The notes under the pieces were generated by a model. It was given only the letters and a program-made list of their open reading frames with translations, made no database searches and was not told where the DNA came from. A program made the translations under genes and the position numbers. DNA of 64,000 nt from Leishmania mexicana MHOM/GT/2001/U1103 (Eukaryota > Euglenozoa > Kinetoplastea > Trypanosomatida > Trypanosomatidae), in NCBI RefSeq assembly GCF_000234665.1, contig NC_018338.1, positions 1,464,023 to 1,528,022 on the forward strand, in the 5' to 3' direction. Positions 61,725-64,000 of this stretch are shown in pieces (position 1 is the stretch's first letter; each line of letters begins with the position of its first letter).

Positions 61725-64000
61725 ATGAGTTTGTTCACGCAACGTGGACGCGTCGAGGTCTCCTCGGGCGACAGCGAGCCAGACTCGATCGCCTCCAGCG
61801 TCGTTGACTCTGCCGATGAGCTCATCGAAGGGCTCGCTCGAATGGCCTTGGCCGGACACTACAGCGGTGAACCAAGAGCGTACGAAACGAACCAACTCCT
61901 CCAGGGTCGGGGAATGTCACGTCGCCCACGCGAGGTAGCGGAGACAGGACCTAGCATGGGCTCGTCGCCACACATGACGCCCACGCCTCGCACGATCACT
62001 ACCCCTCCGGACTATTACGCATGCGCGCGGTCGAACAGACAAGGCGGCGCTTTCGTGTCGCCATGCACTTCCCGCGATATGTCCGAAGCGGAAAACGACG
62101 CGCGCGCGTTCGAGAAGATGTACCGGCACCTCGCCCGCGAGTACCTGAGAGGAGACAGTAGCGCCTACCGCGCTGTCAGCGAGACCAAGGCTGCAGGGTG
62201 CGTAGAACATGATAATGTGGCCACACGAGGCACTGCGGGCCCCTCTCCTTCCATGGAGCCCGCCCCCGCGCGCAAGCCACGCCGCAAACCAGACGAACAG
62301 GTTGAATCGCGGCTTTTGAAGCCGAACAAGGTTCAACTGTCCCGACAAGTGGAGAAGTACGAGAGATGCAAGAGGCGCGATGAGGAGGCGCGAAGGTGCC
62401 CGAAGCCCGTGCGTGTGTCTGCGGAGGCAGTCAAGCGAGGGACGCGGCTCTTCCTCGATGCCCAGGCGAGGGCTGAGAACGTGAAGCGGGCGCAAGAGGC
62501 CCAGGCGAGGGAGAAGACTGCGCAGGAGACGAAGGAGTGCACGTTTCACCCTTTCGTGTCGGCCTACGCAGCACGGTTCGCGTCAGATGGGGCGTACTAC
62601 CCGTTGGAGAGTCGGCTGGAGGACCAGGCCGCGCGCGACGAGAAGCGACTGCGGATGCGGCTGGAGCGAATGGTGGAGCGCGAGAAAGAGTGCACCTTCA
62701 AACCCACGCTCTCTCCTGGAACTGAGGAACTGATGTCAAGCCTGCGCCGCCGTCGCCAACGTTGCCATTACCGCCGCTCTTTCCGCACACCAGAGGCTGG
62801 CGAACGCGCGAAGAGCAACCGAAGAAGGCGCGCATCACCTCCGCGACATGAGCCGTTCGAGCCCGGGGAGCGACTGTACCGCGACGGCGGCGAACGTCTC
62901 CTGCGTCAGCAGGTGCGACTTCAGAGAGCAGCAGTGAAGGAACAGCGCCACGTCGTTGGTGGCGGGCTGAGACTCTCTCACGGCGACGCCCAACAGCTGG
63001 CCAACCGCTTCACGGCTTGGGCAGCGGCGCGTGCGGCGAACCGAGAAGAGCTGCGCATTGCTTTGGAGCGGCAGGAACGCGAAACGCCACGAACCGCCGC
63101 CAAGCGAGAGGCGACGGTTCGGCGAGGAGATTGTCTTCTTCGCGGCAGGTCTTCGTCGAATTCAAAAGGTTCTACAACCGTGCCACGCTTCGCGCAGCTG
63201 GCGAGGAGCAGCAGTGATGGCACCTACCCTGCTGCGACTGGTGCCTCGGCGCCCCTGCAGCTTAATATCAACGACGACTTCGCTTCTTCCGCAGGCTCAC
63301 TGAGAGCCTGCGTGGAAACTGTCAATCGGGCAGCACCGCGGCCGCCGTCGAATAGAGCACGCTCGCCATGGCTTCCTTCAGACGTCGTGTGTGCGGCAAC
63401 GGCCACTAGCTCCCCCCGTAGTCTGGCGGCGCCGGCGGCATGTCCTGCGGTGAACGTGTCGGTGCACAAGGAGCTCCTGCGCATCCGCCTTGGTGCTCTC
63501 TTTTACAAGTACGCTGTTTCCCCCACAGCTACCGCAGTGTGCCTCGCGCAAGTCAAGCAGCAGGTCCGCTGCTACTACCCAGAAGACTCCGGCATCGTCG
63601 CAGCACTTGCATCGTCCTTCGCGGATCGGCAGCAGCCCATCACCAAGACAGAGTTCATGGCAGCGCTCGCGCGCTACGTGGCGCAGTATGGAATACAACC
63701 ATGGTGTCTGCCCTACCGCAGTGACCCCAACGCGAAAGTGGCTGTGCCTTACAGTTCGTCAGATGCTTCTGCTGCCGGTTCCGCGGGTGCCGTGACGTCG
63801 AATGGGTTGGTGAGCTCCGGTGACTCGCTGGGGGCGATGGATGGCGACGGGCCTGATTCTACACCGCCACGGGGAGGGACAGGGGCCAGCAGCAATGTGC
63901 CGGGTCACTGGAGTGAAGTCGGGTGTTCGGTGGTCGCACCTGCAACGGCACGCGCCTCTGAAGACACAAGTGACGAAAAGCCGGTTCGAACGCACATCTA
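61725..64000 (+). CDS. Conserved-type ECTFxP-repeat protein, 3' end outside the window
   Basis: An open frame of 758 codons runs from ATG at 61725 to the window edge without a stop, so the gene is incomplete here. The N-terminal 190 residues are Ser/Pro/Arg-rich. A charged Arg/Lys/Glu-rich helical region follows (about 190-460) with two copies of an ECTFxP motif: ECTFHPFVS near residue 271 and ECTFKPTLS near residue 323. This motif recurs in many kinetoplastid and other protist cytoskeletal or flagellar proteins of unknown biochemistry, so an axonemal or cytoskeletal role is a fair guess. A later folded-looking block (about 579-665, VHKELLRIRLGALFYKYA onward) is unassigned. No signal peptide or membrane segment is seen. 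Confidence 0.82.
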   Translation, partial: MSLFTQRGRVEVSSGDSEPDSIASSVVDSADELIEGLARMALAGHYSGEPRAYETNQLLQGRGMSRRPREVAETGPSMGSSPHMTPTPRTITTPPDYYACARSNRQGGAFVSPCTSRDMSEAENDARAFEKMYRHLAREYLRGDSSAYRAVSETKAAGCVEHDNVATRGTAGPSPSMEPAPARKPRRKPDEQVESRLLKPNKVQLSRQVEKYERCKRRDEEARRCPKPVRVSAEAVKRGTRLFLDAQARAENVKRAQEAQAREKTAQETKECTFHPFVSAYAARFASDGAYYPLESRLEDQAARDEKRLRMRLERMVEREKECTFKPTLSPGTEELMSSLRRRRQRCHYRRSFRTPEAGERAKSNRRRRASPPRHEPFEPGERLYRDGGERLLRQQVRLQRAAVKEQRHVVGGGLRLSHGDAQQLANRFTAWAAARAANREELRIALERQERETPRTAAKREATVRRGDCLLRGRSSSNSKGSTTVPRFAQLARSSSDGTYPAATGASAPLQLNINDDFASSAGSLRACVETVNRAAPRPPSNRARSPWLPSDVVCAATATSSPRSLAAPAACPAVNVSVHKELLRIRLGALFYKYAVSPTATAVCLAQVKQQVRCYYPEDSGIVAALASSFADRQQPITKTEFMAALARYVAQYGIQPWCLPYRSDPNAKVAVPYSSSDASAAGSAGAVTSNGLVSSGDSLGAMDGDGPDSTPPRGGTGASSNVPGHWSEVGCSVVAPATARASEDTSDEKPVRTHI

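Noticed and set aside
1..64000. CRISPR arrays, bacterial promoters or Shine-Dalgarno sites
   Set aside because: No spaced identical repeats are present and the sequence is eukaryotic (trypanosomatid). Such features are not expected or seen.
1..64000. tRNA, rRNA or snoRNA clusters
   Set aside because: I saw no cloverleaf-like A/B-box arrangement or rRNA core sequence by eye. A covariance-model search would be needed to exclude single small RNAs.

Overview
The window reads as nuclear DNA of a Leishmania-type trypanosomatid. Every credible gene is on the + strand, intronless and GC-rich. Genes are separated by long pyrimidine-rich, microsatellite-laden spacers of 1 to 8 kb. Polypyrimidine tract plus AG signals, as expected for spliced-leader trans-splicing, precede most starts, and degenerate retroposon remnants sit in the spacers. 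This is the layout of one polycistronic transcription unit. From memory of gene order (not searched here), the order PKA catalytic subunit / SUMO ligase / 4E-interacting protein / PKA catalytic subunit / KKT3 fits L. major chromosome 35 and a syntenic part of T. brucei chromosome 9. I could not fix the species.

Layout. 0-7.5 kb: a PKA catalytic subunit gene (212-1360) and a PIAS/Siz-type SUMO E3 ligase (5289-7445). 7.4-14.7 kb: a 7.2-kb gene-free pyrimidine-rich stretch. 14.7-17 kb: the eIF4E-binding protein 4E-IP. 17-25 kb: an 8.2-kb gene-free stretch holding a SIDER/DIRE-type retroposon copy and a 40-bp-stem hairpin. 25.2-35.6 kb: a mitochondrial carrier, a 1425-residue TPR-protein kinase-HECT ligase fusion, and a second PKA catalytic subunit gene. 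35.6-41.6 kb: spacer with a longer relative of the same retroposon, still carrying a zinc-finger ORF remnant. 41.6-64 kb: a BEM46/ABHD13-like hydrolase, an Spb4/DDX55-like DEAD-box helicase, a DnaJ protein, a small hypothetical protein, the kinetochore kinase KKT3, an RIIa/EF-hand protein of radial-spoke type, an acidic-tailed TPR protein resembling the Rpl4 chaperone Acl4, and an incomplete ECTFxP-repeat protein that runs off the right edge.

The genes are not an operon in the bacterial sense; they share transcription, and each mRNA would be regulated through its own UTRs. Themes are signalling (two PKA catalytic subunits, a kinase-ligase fusion, KKT3, an RIIa protein), ubiquitin/SUMO conjugation, translation control and ribosome biogenesis.

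The points most worth following are the TPR-kinase-HECT polypeptide with both catalytic centres apparently intact; the near-identical PKA pair, in which the first copy has Val in place of the conserved substrate-binding Glu of the GTPEYLAPE segment; the near-identical retroposon pair 16 kb apart; the long hairpin near 24.2 kb; and the two very long gene-free stretches flanking 4E-IP.
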